Shown here piece after piece: positions 62,350 through 64,000 of a DNA stretch of 64,000 bases. Position 1 is the first letter of the stretch; each line of letters opens with the position of its first letter. Under the pieces are notes generated by a model. That model was not told where the DNA came from, made no database searches, and was given only the letters and a program-made list of their open reading frames with translations. Position numbers and translations under genes: made by a program. This DNA comes from Buttiauxella agrestis (GTDB taxonomy: Bacteria; Pseudomonadota; Gammaproteobacteria; Enterobacterales; Enterobacteriaceae). The stretch lies in the NCBI RefSeq assembly GCF_900446255.1, contig NZ_UIGI01000001.1, forward strand, positions 2,258,763 to 2,322,762, given 5' to 3'.

Positions 62350-64000
62350 ATGATGAAAGCAAATAATCGTCTTCAATTACGATCGACCCATCTCGCCTGG
62401 TGTGTAGCACTGGCCTGTTCAGGAATGAGTGAAATCGCGCAGTCGCGTGATTATTTTAACCCGGCATTACTCGAGGTTAATAACCCCTCATCACAAGGTG
62501 CCGATCTTGCTGCTTTTGAAGATGGCGAGCAGGCAGCCGGTATTTATCGAGTTGATATTGTTCTTCACAATCAAATCGTCGATACCAGGGATGTTACGTT
62601 TAAATTAGTCAAAGAAGGCAATGGAGAGGCAAAACTTCAACCTTGTTTGTCTGCCGGTGTTTTACAAAGTTACGGCGTGAAAACAACGCTGTTCCCGGAA
62701 ATAAAAGCCGATGCGCAATGTGCCAATCTTGCTGCTATTCCACTCGCGTCAGCGGAGTTTTTATTTTCTTCCCAACGGTTGTTACTGAGTATTCCTCAGG
62801 CAGCACTTTCCGCGCAGGCGCGCGGCTATGTCGCGCCCGAACTCTGGGATGAAGGGATTAATGCGCTGTTGCTGAACTACAGCGTGAGCGGTAATAACAC
62901 ATTCGTGCGCAATGGTGAGAATAGTAACAGCCAGTATGCCAACCTGCGTCCGGGAATTAACTACGGCGCATGGCGCTTGCGTAACTACACCACGTGGAAT
63001 CGCGACAGCGCCGGTAAAGACAAATGGGACACGGTTTATACCTACGCCCAGCGTGATGTCGTTGCCCTGAAAAGCCAGATGACACTGGGCGATAGCTCAA
63101 CACCAGCTGACGTGTTCGACAGTATTCCGTTCCGTGGCGGTCAACTTGCCTCTGACGACGATATGTTACCGGACAGCCTGAAAGGGTACGCCCCTGTGGT
63201 GCGCGGAATTGCACGCACCAATGCGCAGGTGATTATTCGCCAGAGCGGTTACGTTATTTATCAAAGCTATGTGGCACCGGGTGCCTTTGAAATTACCGAT
63301 ATGTACCCGACCGGCGGCTCCGGTGATTTGTATGTCACCATAAAAGAAGCCGATGGCAGCGAACAATACCTGGTGGTGCCTTTTGCATCCGTGCCTGTTT
63401 TGCAGCGTGAAGGGCGATTCAAATACAGCCTGACGGGTGGGCAGTATCGCTCGTACAGCAGCAGTGTGGAAAAAACACCGCTGGCACAGGGCACCGCAAT
63501 CTATGGTTTGCCGCATGGTTTTACCATTTATGGTGGTTTGCAGGAATCGAGCCGCTACCAGTCACTGGCGCTGGGATTGGGTAAAAACCTTGGCGATATT
63601 GGCGCAATTTCAACGGATGTGACGCAAGGCTGGTCAAGGCCAAAAGATGGGCTAAAAACGGACGGGCAGTCATGGCGTGTTCGCTATAGCAAGAACTTCT
63701 CCGACTCAGGAACCAACTTTGCGATTGCTGGTTATCGTTATTCCACCTCTGGCTTTTATAGCATGCAGGAAATACTCGATACCTACAGCGATTCAGACTT
63801 TATCCAGGACCGCCGTCGCAATCGTGCGGAAATGACCCTGAGTCAGGCGCTGGGTAAAAACATGGGGGCTATGACGCTGTCGGCCATCCGTGAAGATTAC
63901 TGGAATATTAATAAAACCATGGAGTCGTATGGCGCGAGCTATAACAACGCCTGGAATAGTGTCAGTTACAGTCTGGGTTACACATGGAGTAAAAACTCGA
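62350..64000 (+). CDS. outer-membrane fimbrial usher, module 2 (partial, runs off the window)
   Basis: An open frame from the ATG at 62350 (or 62353) to the window end, about 550 codons without a stop. It encodes an usher very similar to 54247: FNPALLEVN, Cys pair LQPCLSA and DAQCANL, LRPGINYGAWRLRNYTTW, GGQLASDDDMLPDS, and PTGGSGDLYVTIKEADGSEQ. AGGAAG precedes the start. The C-terminal barrel and plug-distal domains lie beyond 64000. Confidence 0.93.
   Translation, partial: MMKANNRLQLRSTHLAWCVALACSGMSEIAQSRDYFNPALLEVNNPSSQGADLAAFEDGEQAAGIYRVDIVLHNQIVDTRDVTFKLVKEGNGEAKLQPCLSAGVLQSYGVKTTLFPEIKADAQCANLAAIPLASAEFLFSSQRLLLSIPQAALSAQARGYVAPELWDEGINALLLNYSVSGNNTFVRNGENSNSQYANLRPGINYGAWRLRNYTTWNRDSAGKDKWDTVYTYAQRDVVALKSQMTLGDSSTPADVFDSIPFRGGQLASDDDMLPDSLKGYAPVVRGIARTNAQVIIRQSGYVIYQSYVAPGAFEITDMYPTGGSGDLYVTIKEADGSEQYLVVPFASVPVLQREGRFKYSLTGGQYRSYSSSVEKTPLAQGTAIYGLPHGFTIYGGLQESSRYQSLALGLGKNLGDIGAISTDVTQGWSRPKDGLKTDGQSWRVRYSKNFSDSGTNFAIAGYRYSTSGFYSMQEILDTYSDSDFIQDRRRNRAEMTLSQALGKNMGAMTLSAIREDYWNINKTMESYGASYNNAWNSVSYSLGYTWSKNS

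Overview
The window is a chromosomal segment of a gamma-proteobacterium of the family Enterobacteriaceae. From 1 to about 38.9 kb the genes are recognisable, mostly collinear orthologues of the Escherichia coli replication-terminus region: punC, punR, purR, cydH, sodB, mepH, grxD, rnt, gloA, nemA, nemR, ydhL, ydhF, sodC, ydhKJI, slyA, slyB, anmK, mliC, pdxH, tyrS, pdxY, gstA, dtpA, nth, rsxEGDCBA, ydgK, cnu, ydgJ, then speG, ynfB, ynfA and the rsp locus. It is not E. coli itself: ydhP, blr and ydfZ were not found, ydgJ abuts speG, there is no Qin prophage, and accessory blocks sit between conserved genes. The genus cannot be fixed from the sequence alone.

Layout. (a) 0-15 kb: purine nucleoside transport and purine regulation, superoxide and electrophile defence (sodB, sodC, gloA, nemRA) and cell-wall and RNA maintenance, with a truncated phosphoethanolamine-transferase remnant next to nemR. 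(b) 15-31 kb: slyA/slyB, B6 metabolism (pdxH, pdxY), tyrS, peptide uptake (dtpA), base-excision repair (nth) and the complete Rsx electron-transport complex. (c) 31-42.6 kb: ydgJ, speG, ynfAB, then rspA-rspB-ydfJ-ydfI, which looks like a hexonate (L-gulonate/D-mannonate type) catabolic locus with its GntR repressor rspR. A small accessory island (DUF1471 protein, TetR regulator, DUF417 membrane protein, decayed IS3-type transposase) lies between ydfI and rspR. (d) 42.6-51 kb: a tight operon guaD-xdhA-xdhB-xdhC (guanine to xanthine to urate) inserted between ydfG and dcp. Its upstream region carries a candidate sigma-54 promoter, a pair of NtrC-like enhancer sites 32 bp apart and two PurR-like boxes. 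(e) 51-64 kb: two tandem, diverged copies of a chaperone-usher fimbrial module. Each copy starts with a pair of leftward Crp/IprA-fold winged-helix regulators, then a rightward pilin, chaperone and usher. Copy 1 continues with a tip adhesin, a minor pilin and a LuxR-type regulator. Copy 2 runs off the window inside its usher gene.

The most novel parts are the duplicated fimbrial/regulator modules, which share a conserved noncoding block placed exactly 290 bp before each pilin start, and the layered nitrogen/purine control region in front of guaD-xdhABC.
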